Origin: a bacterium | Lineage (GTDB): Bacteria > Gemmatimonadota > Glassbacteria > GWA2-58-10 | DNA: 12,926 nucleotides | Reading direction: 5' to 3' | Assembly (NCBI GenBank): GCA_021372515.1 | Contig: JAJFUG010000049.1 | Span: 1-12,926 of the forward strand | Shown: positions 1 to 7,846 of the stretch, piece after piece | Layout of the letters: the number at the start of each line of letters is the position of its first letter | Numbering within the stretch: position 1 is the first letter of the stretch | Translations under genes and position numbers: made by a program | The notes under the pieces: generated by a model | The model's input: only the letters and a program-made list of their open reading frames with translations | The model's database searches: none | What the model was told of the DNA's origin: nothing

Positions 1-1481
1 GCCCGCCCCGGTTCGATAGATGTCCGCGCGCTCCAGGACGGCACCCGGAGCCGCAGGCTGAACCGCTCGGCCCGGGCCGGGTTGACCCGCACCGTGACCG
101 TGGAATCGAACGGGTAGGCGGTCTCGGTCACTATCTCCACCCGGTTGCCAGAGGGAAGGCGCACCACGGTGCGTCCGGCGCAGTAGAGGTTCAGCACCGG
201 CCCGCTGTCCGAGGCCATCACAGCCACGAGCGGCACGGCCAGCAGAGCCCGCGCGCCGTTGGCGTTGCAGCAGTGGAGCGTCATGCCGCACTGGTTCTCG
301 CCCGGGTTACGCACTCCCTCCAGGGGGCTGTACTTGGCGAAATCGGCGCCATCCGGGGTCATCGCCCCGAGCAGGGCGTTGTAGAGGGTCCGCTCGACCG
401 CCTCCGCGTAGCGCGGATCGCCGGTCAGGGCGAGCAGGCGGGTCGAAAAGCGCAGCCAGGTCACGCTGACACAGGTCTCCATCGAGCTCAGGGCCGTGCG
501 GGCCTGATGCCTCCCGCCGCCGTACCAGCACTCCCGGCTGGAACCGCCGCCGGCCACATTGATCTCGGTGTCGCGGATGCTCTGCCAGGCGGCCTCGGCG
601 GCCCGCAGATATTCCGCCTGCCCGGTGACTTTATACAGCTCGACCAGGCCCTCGTAGCAGGACATCATCTCGTAGGCTTTCATCCCGTTTTCCCAGCCCC
701 ACCACTTCTCCGGGTGCGGGAAACGCCGGGCCACCGGCACGCCGTCCAGAGCCTGCGCGATAAGCCGGGGGCCGTCCGGGCTCTCGATCCGCTCCACGAT
801 ATACCGGGCGAAATCGAGATAACGTTTGTCGCCAGTGGCGCGGTAGAGCCAGACTATGGGCTCCAGGACCGAGCAGCTGGCCATGCCGCGGTAGTTGCCG
901 GTATGCACTATGTCCGCCTTGCCCGGCCCGACCTGGCTCAGCAGAAAATCGGCCTCGCGGCGGGCGGCGTTAAGGGCCAGAGTGTCACCGCGGGACTCGT
1001 AGTCGGCGAGAAGGCCGAGCAGGCAGTACTTGCGGCCCCAGATGTCCCACTGCTCAAGCTGGGCGGACGGGCTGTAATTGCCGATGTAGCCGTCCGCGCT
1101 CTGCGTGGCGACCAGGCCGCGCACCGCGTCCCGCATGCGCGCGGCCACCTCCGGCCCGGGCGCGTAGCGCTCGGCCAGGGCCAGGGAGGTGAACCACTTG
1201 CCCCAGAATTCGCTCTGCCACCAGCGGGTCTCCTCGCGCCTGCGGAACGGCTCGATCAGGCTTTCGGCGTCCTGGGCCAGCACGCGGTTACGGATACAGA
1301 GGTCGATTTTCCCGCCCAGGTAGCCACCCAGGCTGACCTCCCCCGGCGCAGGCGGGCGCAGGGCCTCGCTCACCGCGGGTTTCACGGTCACGACCGAGGG
1401 TGCGCCCGCCGGGAGCGCGCTCCAGAGAAGCACAACCAGAAGGACAGCCAGGCCTGCCTCGCGGCGCGGAAGATTCCTCAT
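1..1481 (-). CDS. Secreted GH127-family glycoside hydrolase (beta-L-arabinofuranosidase-like), C-terminus outside window
   Basis: The 493 visible residues match the GH127 (formerly DUF1680) family, whose characterised members release beta-L-arabinofuranose using a zinc-bound cysteine nucleophile. The METC motif (Glu335, Cys337) and the Cys404-Cys405 pair in HCCNANG correspond to the Glu/Cys/Cys/Cys zinc site known from HypBA1. Glu317 (in SSREC) is a candidate acid/base. Between these lies the family-typical stretch ERTLYNALLGAMTPDG. The N-terminus, MRNLPRREAGLAVLLVVLLW followed by SALPAGA, is a signal peptide, so the enzyme is probably periplasmic or exported. The ATG at 1481 is supported by a perfect AAGGAGG at 1491-1497, nine bases upstream. 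It begins 27 bases after the DUF5060 gene and is the last visible gene of a glycan-degradation unit. The frame is still open at base 1, so most of the C-terminal beta-sandwich is missing only because the window ends. The family call is firm; the exact substrate is inferred. Confidence 0.88.
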   Translation of the reverse strand, partial: MRNLPRREAGLAVLLVVLLWSALPAGAPSVVTVKPAVSEALRPPAPGEVSLGGYLGGKIDLCIRNRVLAQDAESLIEPFRRREETRWWQSEFWGKWFTSLALAERYAPGPEVAARMRDAVRGLVATQSADGYIGNYSPSAQLEQWDIWGRKYCLLGLLADYESRGDTLALNAARREADFLLSQVGPGKADIVHTGNYRGMASCSVLEPIVWLYRATGDKRYLDFARYIVERIESPDGPRLIAQALDGVPVARRFPHPEKWWGWENGMKAYEMMSCYEGLVELYKVTGQAEYLRAAEAAWQSIRDTEINVAGGGSSRECWYGGGRHQARTALSSMETCVSVTWLRFSTRLLALTGDPRYAEAVERTLYNALLGAMTPDGADFAKYSPLEGVRNPGENQCGMTLHCCNANGARALLAVPLVAVMASDSGPVLNLYCAGRTVVRLPSGNRVEIVTETAYPFDSTVTVRVNPARAERFSLRLRVPSWSARTSIEPGR

Positions 1482-1490
1482 CGCTCTTTT

Positions 1491-1497
1491 CCTCCTT
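1491..1497 (-). promoter_or_regulatory. Ribosome binding site of the GH127 gene
   Basis: On the minus strand this reads AAGGAGG, a perfect anti-16S match nine bases before the ATG at 1481. It fixes the start of a gene that runs off the window edge. It sits in the 27-base gap after the stop of the DUF5060 gene. Confidence 0.8.
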
Positions 1498-1508
1498 GGA
1501 AAGTTGCC

Positions 1509-3254
1509 TCAGGGCAGCGGAGTGAGCAGGAACGCGAAATCATCCCCCAGCTGGTTGGCCCGCACGTTGGTGGTGAGAAGCTCCGGCGCGGTGACAGTGA
1601 GCTTGCCGCCCGCCACAGTCACAGTCTCCTCGCCCACGAACCGTCCGCGCCAGGTGTGGTAGATTTTGAGCGTGTACTTTCCGTCCGGCACTCCCTCCAC
1701 CGTGACTTTCTCCCCGGCGATCCCGGTCTGGAGCGGGTTCACCGCCCAGCCGAACACCGTGGCGCCGTTACGCATGGCCCAGGCCGAGATACCCTTGCCC
1801 GCGCGGCAGACCAGCGGGGCGGGCGATCCGCCGGTCAGGTCGAGCCCGGCGGTGAACCGGGAAAACGCCGCGAGCTGGCCGTTGATCAGGTTGTCGCAGA
1901 TGAAATCGTTGTAATCCCACCAGAACGGCGTGCAACAGAGGCCGTTGGTCAGGCCGGCCCAGAGGGCGTTGTGGTACATGGCCAGGTAGCCGGGCTGCGA
2001 GGGCTCGTAATAGGTGTGGGCCCAGCCGCACTCGCCCAGGATCACCGGCTTGCCGAACTCGCTCCACAGACGGCTGGTCTGGCCGGAGTAGTTGAGCAGG
2101 CTCGCCCGCAACGGGTGCTCCTCTTTGCCATCGATCCGCGCGCCTTTAGGCATCGGCCAGCGCTGGGCCTCGTAGACCTCGCGCGAGGCTATGTCGAAAA
2201 GCTTGTAGCCCGCGGCCCAGTAGCGCGGGTACGCGCCGCACTGGGTGCCGCAGGTGGGGCGCTGCCAGGGGTCGTGCTCTTTCAGCCAGCCCTTGACCTT
2301 ACCGCACCAGGCCAGGGCGGCCAGGCTGTCGCCTTCCTGCCAGCCCTCGGTCCCGTCGATCTCATCCACCACGAACCAGAGGAACAGGCTGCGGCTGTAT
2401 CCCCAGCGGGCCATGGTGTAGCGCAGCATGCGCTCGGTGTAGCGCCAGGAATCCGGGCTGGAGAAGAAATCCCTGGCCGCGCAGACCTCGCGGTAGGGGT
2501 TGGCGTTCCAGCGGGAATTGCCGCCGCCCCAGACCGTCTCGGAATAGTAGCTGTGGAAAAAGAGGTTCCAACTGATATGTATGTCGCGGGCCTCGCACCA
2601 CTCGAATACCTGGTCCAGCCTCGCGCAGCGGGACTGCTCGTAGCGGCCCACCCCCGTGCCCACGGTTTCCAGGGGCGTGGGGAAGAAACTGATGAAATTG
2701 CAGCCCCGGCGCTTCAGCTCATCCAGCCCCTCCGGGGTGATCTGGCCGCCGCTGCCCTCGGCGAAGCCGTCGTTGTACCAGAGGCCCACCCCGTAGAACG
2801 GGCTGCCGTCCCGAGCCCGCAGGTAGCGGCCATTGGGGGCGATCTCGATCCAGCCGTGGGAGGCGGAGGGCACGGCCTGGAAAGCGCCCTCCCCGCCCGT
2901 CACCTCGCCCTCGCGGTCTTTCAGGTGCAGCACGTAGCGCCAGGCGCCGGGCTCATCGGGCGCGAAACGCACCATCCAGAGGTTTTCCCATTCAGTCGGA
3001 TTGTAGAACCCGTCCACTTTCCAGACCTTGCCCGAGGGGGCGGTAAACTCGGCGGACAGGAGCACCTCCTCCGGGTCGTAGGGATTGGCGAAACGGGCCT
3101 CCGCCATGACAGTCAGCTCGAACTTGCAGTACAGGCCCACCGTGTCGGCGGCGGCGCGCACGTGACTGAGCGCGGGGGCGGCGGCTGCCGTCCGCCCGAG
3201 ACAAATGCAAAGCAGCGCGGCAAGGCTCAGGAGGGTCCAGCGGCGAGAAGTCAT
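1509..3254 (-). CDS. Secreted DUF5060-domain, GH5-like (clan GH-A type) glycoside hydrolase
   Basis: This 581-residue protein starts with a signal peptide (residues 1-26, cleavage near TAAAA-PA). Residues about 30-128 fit the DUF5060 beta-sandwich (NPYDPEEVLL, then FTAPSG, GFYN and VRFAPDEPGAWRY). Residues about 150-480 form a TIM-barrel hydrolase with two candidate catalytic glutamates: Glu298 in WFVVDEID, at the position where clan GH-A enzymes usually have Asn-Glu, and Glu408 in KPVILGECGW, a typical strand-7 nucleophile. Residues about 490-581 look like a C-terminal beta domain. Proteins of this architecture are generally exported polysaccharide hydrolases, and the substrate cannot be read from sequence. 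The ATG at 3254 has a GGAG six bases upstream. It lies 47 bases after the DUF1003 gene and 27 before GH127, so co-transcription is likely. The replacement of Asn by Asp297 before the acid/base is unusual for GH-A and may mark a subfamily. Confidence 0.8.
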   Translation of the reverse strand: MTSRRWTLLSLAALLCICLGRTAAAAPALSHVRAAADTVGLYCKFELTVMAEARFANPYDPEEVLLSAEFTAPSGKVWKVDGFYNPTEWENLWMVRFAPDEPGAWRYVLHLKDREGEVTGGEGAFQAVPSASHGWIEIAPNGRYLRARDGSPFYGVGLWYNDGFAEGSGGQITPEGLDELKRRGCNFISFFPTPLETVGTGVGRYEQSRCARLDQVFEWCEARDIHISWNLFFHSYYSETVWGGGNSRWNANPYREVCAARDFFSSPDSWRYTERMLRYTMARWGYSRSLFLWFVVDEIDGTEGWQEGDSLAALAWCGKVKGWLKEHDPWQRPTCGTQCGAYPRYWAAGYKLFDIASREVYEAQRWPMPKGARIDGKEEHPLRASLLNYSGQTSRLWSEFGKPVILGECGWAHTYYEPSQPGYLAMYHNALWAGLTNGLCCTPFWWDYNDFICDNLINGQLAAFSRFTAGLDLTGGSPAPLVCRAGKGISAWAMRNGATVFGWAVNPLQTGIAGEKVTVEGVPDGKYTLKIYHTWRGRFVGEETVTVAGGKLTVTAPELLTTNVRANQLGDDFAFLLTPLP

Positions 3255-3301
3255 CTTTCACTCCGGTTTAATTGGGCTGAATGTGGATGCAAAAAGCCGT
3301 C

Positions 3302-4018
3302 TCAGGGCCGCCCTTTGCGTTTCAGGATCTCCTCCTCCATCAACTGGAGCTGGATACGCTGAATCTCGAGCAGGCGCGCCCACTGGTGCATCATCAGGTG
3401 GTCCAGCTTCTCGTGAAGGTGACGGATCTCCAGCTCGGCCTTGAGGTTCACCCGGTAGTCGTTCTCCGAGCGAAGGCGGTCGCGGGCCTCCTGACGGTTC
3501 TGGCTCATCATGATGATCGGCGCCTGGATCGCGGCCAGGCAGGAAAGGATCAGGTTGAGCAGGATAAAGGGGTAGGGATCGAAGGGCTTCCAAAGAAGCA
3601 CTAACGCGTTGATCCCGATCCAGAGCAGCATGAACGAGAAAAAGGCGATGATGAACCACCAGCTCCCGCCGAACTCGGCTATTTTATCCGACAGGCGGTC
3701 ACCAAGCGAAAGCTTGCCCTCGTACAGCTCGTTGACGTCCTCGGACAAGATATCATGCAGCTCGAGGCTATCCAGGACCTCCTGCTCCACCACCGACAGC
3801 TCCCCCTTGTCCTCCTCCAGGGCGTCCTCGATGTACTGCCCCCGGTAACGGGCCAGGTCGGGACGGCAGATGAAAGCCTCGCGGGTCAGCTCGGGGTGCT
3901 CTTTCTGGATGGTCTCGAACACCGGCTGGCGCACCACCTCCAGCAGGAGGACATCATCGGGCTTGAATTTCTTGCCGCACACCGCGCAAGGTATGGTCTT
4001 ATTCCTGTTGTTGGCCAT
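3302..4018 (-). CDS. DUF1003 family membrane protein
   Basis: This is a 238-residue protein whose core matches DUF1003: DRLSDKIAEFGGSWWFII (about 107-124), then FDPYPFILLNLILSCLAA (about 146-163) and IQAPIIMMSQNRQ (about 164-176). Two hydrophobic segments (about 119-142 and 150-171) form a helical hairpin in the membrane. The N-terminus carries a CxxC pair (Cys11, Cys14) plus Cys51, suggesting a small metal- or redox-binding region in the cytoplasm. The C-terminal tail (about 175-235) is highly charged and heptad-like, consistent with a coiled coil. The function of DUF1003 is not established. The gene starts 15 bases after the upstream secreted-protein gene stops and ends 47 bases before the DUF5060 hydrolase, so it sits inside what looks like a glycosidase operon. 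Why is unknown. No strong ribosome site is visible, so translation may be coupled. Confidence 0.88.
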   Translation of the reverse strand: MANNRNKTIPCAVCGKKFKPDDVLLLEVVRQPVFETIQKEHPELTREAFICRPDLARYRGQYIEDALEEDKGELSVVEQEVLDSLELHDILSEDVNELYEGKLSLGDRLSDKIAEFGGSWWFIIAFFSFMLLWIGINALVLLWKPFDPYPFILLNLILSCLAAIQAPIIMMSQNRQEARDRLRSENDYRVNLKAELEIRHLHEKLDHLMMHQWARLLEIQRIQLQLMEEEILKRKGRP

Positions 4019-4033
4019 CGGGGACCGCCTGTC

Positions 4034-5917
4034 TCAGAGGTTCGGCCGGGTGAAGATGCGGTCGTAGTCCAGCCAGTGGGCGCGCATGATCCTGAGTTTC
4101 AGGTGCAACTGTTTCACGAGGTCCGGGCCGAACTCCCAGGTGTTCTCCCTGGACGGGTCGGCAGTCTGACGGATAAGCGGGAAACCGGCCCGTTCCAGAA
4201 TATCAGCAATCTGCGCCGTGTTGTCCATCTCCTGGCGCGCCACCTGCAGGATATCCCGGCGGAACAGGTCGCTGTCCAGAGAGAAACGCTGGTTGAGCTC
4301 CGGCCGCAGCCCTTTCTCGCGGGCGTAGTCGATTTTCTCCTGATAAGCCGGGGCATCGATTGCGCCCTGGCAGAGCAGGCTGTAAAGGGCCAGGCGGGTG
4401 TCCAGGCGGGACAGGCTGTCGCGCAGGGCGCCTTGCGGCAGATTCGAGAGCACCTCTTGCAGGCCGCCGCGCGCCCGGTCGATCCGCTGCATGGCGCGGG
4501 ACAGGTACTGGTAGACAATATAGGCCGCCCCCTGTCCGGCCACGAAACGGGTGGCCTGGAGGTCGGCCAGGTCCTCGGCGTTCTCCAGGGCGCGGGCCTG
4601 AAACAGGTACGGACGGTAATAGGTGTACTCGGAGTCGGCCAGTTCGGTGGGAAACGGCACGAACGGACGGTTCAGCCAGCGCTGGCTCGTAGTCCCGAGC
4701 AGGAATATGTGCCCGCCCATGTTGAGTGGGGCGTGGCTTTCCACCGACTCGCCGATATCGTCCCACACCCCGGCCAGGGCCGCGGCGTTCTGCGCTCCGG
4801 CCTCGGCCGCGGCGAACCGCTCCAGGAACTCATCCCGGCCGCGCACGCCCTGGGGCCGCTCCTGGAAAAACTGACGGAAGAGCCGTAAATAGGTGTCCCC
4901 GCAACCGTCCTCGATGTCCACCAGCAGCACCGGGGCTCGGCGCGCCACCGCAGCCTGCAACTCCTCGACAAAACGGCGGTGCTGCGGGATGCCGATTATC
5001 GGATAGAGGTAGGAGAAATAGAACGTGTATCCGGCCTGGGCCGACCAGAGAGCGCCATCCGCGGTGTGGTTTTCGAGGACCATCGCATTACCCAGCGAGG
5101 ACACCGCCTCGGCGGACTCGGTGGCCCGCACCCCGGCCCAGCCCGTGCCCTGCACGCTGATTGTCACCCCGGAGGCGCCGCCCTCGGCCGCCCCCTCCTG
5201 AAGGGCTTTCATGAACCCGGCGACACGCTGGCCGGTGGGGACAGAGGCGTAGAGCGTGTTCCCGTGGGGGCCGTCGTACAGCCCACCGTGCCAGTCGAAA
5301 CCGCAGCCGGAATCGTTGGTCAGCAGGCGGAAGATGTCGATCTCAGGACAGGCGCGGATCAGCCCGGCCATGGCCTCGCGGTAGAGCGCGCGCACCTCGG
5401 GGTTGTCGACCGCCGGGGCGAACTGCGCCGCCCGGCTGCGGGCGCTGTGGTCCACCCGGGGGCCGCGCCAGAGCGGGTGCGCATCGAACACGCTCTCGGG
5501 CAGCATCATCGGCTCGCCGGCTACGAACGCCCCCTTGAGGCCCAGGCCCCGCAGCACCCGGCAGCGCTGTCCGAGCACGGCCAGATACGCCGCGGCCGGG
5601 GCCTCGGGCAGGTGGCCTTTCAGCCCGGAGGGGATCACGGCCTTGAACAGGGAGGGATTGATGAACACCCACTGCGGGTAGGGGTCGTTGCGGTCGGGGA
5701 ACTGCCACCAGCTTTTCTCGGGCAGTTCGGAGACATCCACGTGCGTGGCCCCGGCCGCTTTGGCCCGGCGGGCCAGGGCCTCGAACTCGGCCAGGCTGGA
5801 GGAGTGGAAGTTGAATACTATCTTCTCGATACCGCTTCCGGCCGGGCTTTCAGCCGCCGCGGAACGACCGTACGCTGCCAGCAGACAGAAAAGCAGCACC
5901 CACCGGACAGAGCGCAC
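4034..5917 (-). CDS. Secreted protein of unknown function, possible TIM-barrel glycosidase
   Basis: I place the start at the GTG at 5917, giving 627 residues, because GAGGAGG lies five bases upstream and the first residues then form a clean signal peptide (RSVRWVLLFCLLAAYG, cleavage near SAAA-E). A longer in-frame reading to 6013 would bury that signal behind 32 uncharacteristic residues. The mature protein begins KIVFNFHSSS, then shows alternating strand/helix segments typical of a TIM barrel (GATHVDVSELPEKSWW; GLKGAFVAGEPMMLP; PEIDIFRLLTNDSGCGF). Acidic residues that could be catalytic include Glu135 (AGEP) and Asp202 (TNDSG). Conserved-looking Trp/Tyr clusters suggest sugar binding. The C-terminal third is helical. 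I do not recognise the family. It heads a unit with a DUF1003 protein, a DUF5060 hydrolase and a GH127, so a role in glycan breakdown is likely by context only. Confidence 0.72.
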   Translation of the reverse strand: MRSVRWVLLFCLLAAYGRSAAAESPAGSGIEKIVFNFHSSSLAEFEALARRAKAAGATHVDVSELPEKSWWQFPDRNDPYPQWVFINPSLFKAVIPSGLKGHLPEAPAAAYLAVLGQRCRVLRGLGLKGAFVAGEPMMLPESVFDAHPLWRGPRVDHSARSRAAQFAPAVDNPEVRALYREAMAGLIRACPEIDIFRLLTNDSGCGFDWHGGLYDGPHGNTLYASVPTGQRVAGFMKALQEGAAEGGASGVTISVQGTGWAGVRATESAEAVSSLGNAMVLENHTADGALWSAQAGYTFYFSYLYPIIGIPQHRRFVEELQAAVARRAPVLLVDIEDGCGDTYLRLFRQFFQERPQGVRGRDEFLERFAAAEAGAQNAAALAGVWDDIGESVESHAPLNMGGHIFLLGTTSQRWLNRPFVPFPTELADSEYTYYRPYLFQARALENAEDLADLQATRFVAGQGAAYIVYQYLSRAMQRIDRARGGLQEVLSNLPQGALRDSLSRLDTRLALYSLLCQGAIDAPAYQEKIDYAREKGLRPELNQRFSLDSDLFRRDILQVARQEMDNTAQIADILERAGFPLIRQTADPSRENTWEFGPDLVKQLHLKLRIMRAHWLDYDRIFTRPNL

Positions 5918-5922
5918 CCGCG

Positions 5923-5929
5923 CCTCCTC
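5923..5929 (-). promoter_or_regulatory. Ribosome binding site deciding a GTG start
   Basis: The minus strand reads GAGGAGG five bases before the GTG at 5917. Together with the signal peptide that begins there, it argues for GTG rather than the longer upstream ATG frame. Confidence 0.7.
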
Positions 5930-6088
5930 GACTGGGGGACGATTCAAAAGGGATAATCGGGAAGGGACAGAAATCCCGGCAGGAAAGTTAGCCCCAGGGC
6001 CGCAAACCGGCAAGCAGAAAGAATTCCCCCCTCGCCAGTTCCGTTGCGAAGAACGGACCGTCTCAAGGTCGCAGGCGATGCACCTCGA

Positions 6089-7846
6089 TCAGTTGCCGTT
6101 GCTGAACAGCAGACGGCCTTTCATGCTGCGCCGCACCTCGGGCTTTTCCTCGCCCAGCAGGATACGCAGGAACGTGGGGGCCACGTCCTTGAGCGTCCCG
6201 TCCTGCCGCAGCTCCATCCTGGGCGGGCCCACGATGAAAAGCGGCACCTTGTTCGAGGTGTGGAACGTGTTCGGCTCGCCGTCCTCGGTGATCATCTGCT
6301 CGATGTTGCCGTGGTCGGCCGTGATCAGGGCGAACCCGCCTTTGTCGCGTATCGCGGTCACGATGCGCTCCAAGGCTTTGTCCACCGCCATCATGGCCTG
6401 GATGCCCGCGCTGACATCCCCGGTGTGGCCGACCATATCAGGGTTGCACAGGTTGACCAGGATCACGGTCTTCCCGTCCCCGGCCGCGATGACCTCCAGG
6501 AGCTTCTCGGTCAGCGCCTCGATCTCGATTTTAGGATAACGGGCGTAGGGCTCGAAACGGTAGCCCGCCTCGCCCTTGAACTGGTCGTAGCCCTTGATGT
6601 ACTCGCGCACGTCATCCGGCAGCGGCACGGTGACCCGCTCCTCGCCGGGCAGCGGCGCGCCCACCTTGTTGCCCGACAGCAGCAGCACGGCCTTGGCCTT
6701 GTCCACCCCGCTCATGCGCCACTGGTGGTAGCCATAGCCCGAGAGCACCTTGCCCAGGCTGATGTCCTGGACCGGCTCGCGGAACGCCACCGGGCAGGTC
6801 ATGCCTCGGTAGTACTCCACCAGACCGGCGATGTACAGGGTGTCGTAGTAGAGCTGCGGACGGTGTTTCCAGCGCTCGAAACGCGCAAGGTCCTTGTAGG
6901 TCTCATCCCCGGAGGTGCGCAGGCGCTCGGTCAGGTCGGTCACCGGCTCGACTAACATGCGCATCAGGAACTCGCCGCGATCCTTGCGGAAATTCCAGTG
7001 GATCAGCACATCGTGGTTGTCCACTCCTTGATAATCGCCGATCACGCTTGGTGTTACATACTGGTCGGTGAGGCCCTTGTCGTAGTTCTTTTTCAGGGCC
7101 TCCTCCGGGTCGGCCACGCGCGGGCCGATCCCCTCGATAATGGCCCGGAACGTGTTCTCGGTCTTGTACCAGGTCTCGGCGCTGCGGTTCATGGTGATGT
7201 CGCGCCCGCCGATCGTGGCCACCTGGAAATCCACGGGCTTGTCGCCGATTATCTCGCGCGCCTGGGTGCGCAGGTCCTCCAGGAACCGCGGGGCGCTGTA
7301 GGGCGGTGTGCCGCGGCCGTCCGAGAAATAGTGGATGCGGATTTTCCTGCCGCCTCGCTGCACGATCCGCCGCAGGATGGCGTAGAGGTGCAGGATGTGG
7401 CTGTGCTCCTGGTTATTGGAGACCAGACCCAGAAGGTGCACTGCGCTGTCGTGCGCCACGGCGTAGTCGATGGCCTCGTCGATCACCGGGTTGTCCATCG
7501 CCCCGTCGTGGATGGCGCTGCTGATCTGGAACATCGGGTGGATGTAGTCCACGCCGCTCAGGACCTCGTGGCCCACGGCAGTGGAGCCCTTGGCCCCCTC
7601 GGGCATGCCCACCGGCGGTCCCACGGCGATCAGCTCGGTGTAGCTGGTGACTGTGGCCAGCTCGCCCCGGCTGGCGCCGTCCGCTCCCACGCAGAGGCCC
7701 TGCCGCAGGCAGTCCAGGAACGGAGTTCTGGCCAGGGCCACACAGTTGTAGGCTTCCTCTTCGCGCACCCCGCAGCCGTCCATGATAATGAGCGCGGCCG
7801 GGCCGTTGAAACGCGGTATCTTTCCGTTGCCGCCGTTTGCACTCAT
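6089..7846 (-). CDS. Divergent BPG-independent phosphoglycerate mutase-like enzyme (alkaline phosphatase superfamily)
   Basis: This 585-residue protein (classical iPGM is about 510) aligns along its length with iPGM, the di-metal enzyme that interconverts 3- and 2-phosphoglycerate. Metal ligands are all present: Asp23 (IMDGCG), Asp470 and His474 (NPDMVGH), Asp511-His512 (TADHGN) and His529. The substrate residues His148 (EHSH), Arg178, Arg215 and Arg221 (GGRDITMNR), Arg287 and Arg290 (NFRKDR) and Lys383 are retained. However, the catalytic motif MGNSEVGH reads KGSTAVGH, placing Thr89 at the serine nucleophile and Ala90 at the following Glu. The Asp of DGRD is Gly179 and the His of EKYAH is Ala386. 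These correspondences are from memory of the B. stearothermophilus enzyme. The ATG overlaps the kinase stop (ATGA), so the two are translationally coupled. It could be a true mutase, or a phosphatase or mutase acting on the kinase product. No signal peptide; cytoplasmic. Confidence 0.83.
   Translation of the reverse strand: MSANGGNGKIPRFNGPAALIIMDGCGVREEEAYNCVALARTPFLDCLRQGLCVGADGASRGELATVTSYTELIAVGPPVGMPEGAKGSTAVGHEVLSGVDYIHPMFQISSAIHDGAMDNPVIDEAIDYAVAHDSAVHLLGLVSNNQEHSHILHLYAILRRIVQRGGRKIRIHYFSDGRGTPPYSAPRFLEDLRTQAREIIGDKPVDFQVATIGGRDITMNRSAETWYKTENTFRAIIEGIGPRVADPEEALKKNYDKGLTDQYVTPSVIGDYQGVDNHDVLIHWNFRKDRGEFLMRMLVEPVTDLTERLRTSGDETYKDLARFERWKHRPQLYYDTLYIAGLVEYYRGMTCPVAFREPVQDISLGKVLSGYGYHQWRMSGVDKAKAVLLLSGNKVGAPLPGEERVTVPLPDDVREYIKGYDQFKGEAGYRFEPYARYPKIEIEALTEKLLEVIAAGDGKTVILVNLCNPDMVGHTGDVSAGIQAMMAVDKALERIVTAIRDKGGFALITADHGNIEQMITEDGEPNTFHTSNKVPLFIVGPPRMELRQDGTLKDVAPTFLRILLGEEKPEVRRSMKGRLLFSNGN

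Noticed and set aside
273-3362. Very long open frame of about 1029 codons on the plus strand
   Set aside because: It lies antisense to two well-supported minus-strand genes with signal peptides, ribosome sites and catalytic motifs. Its translation is low-complexity in Gly/Ala/Arg/His, as expected from a GC-rich antisense frame.
5918-6088. Terminator or promoter between the mutase-like gene and the secreted-protein gene
   Set aside because: Only a 5-bp hairpin (CCGTT/AACGG) without a clean T-run and no convincing -35/-10 pair are visible, so I cannot say whether the two units are separately transcribed.
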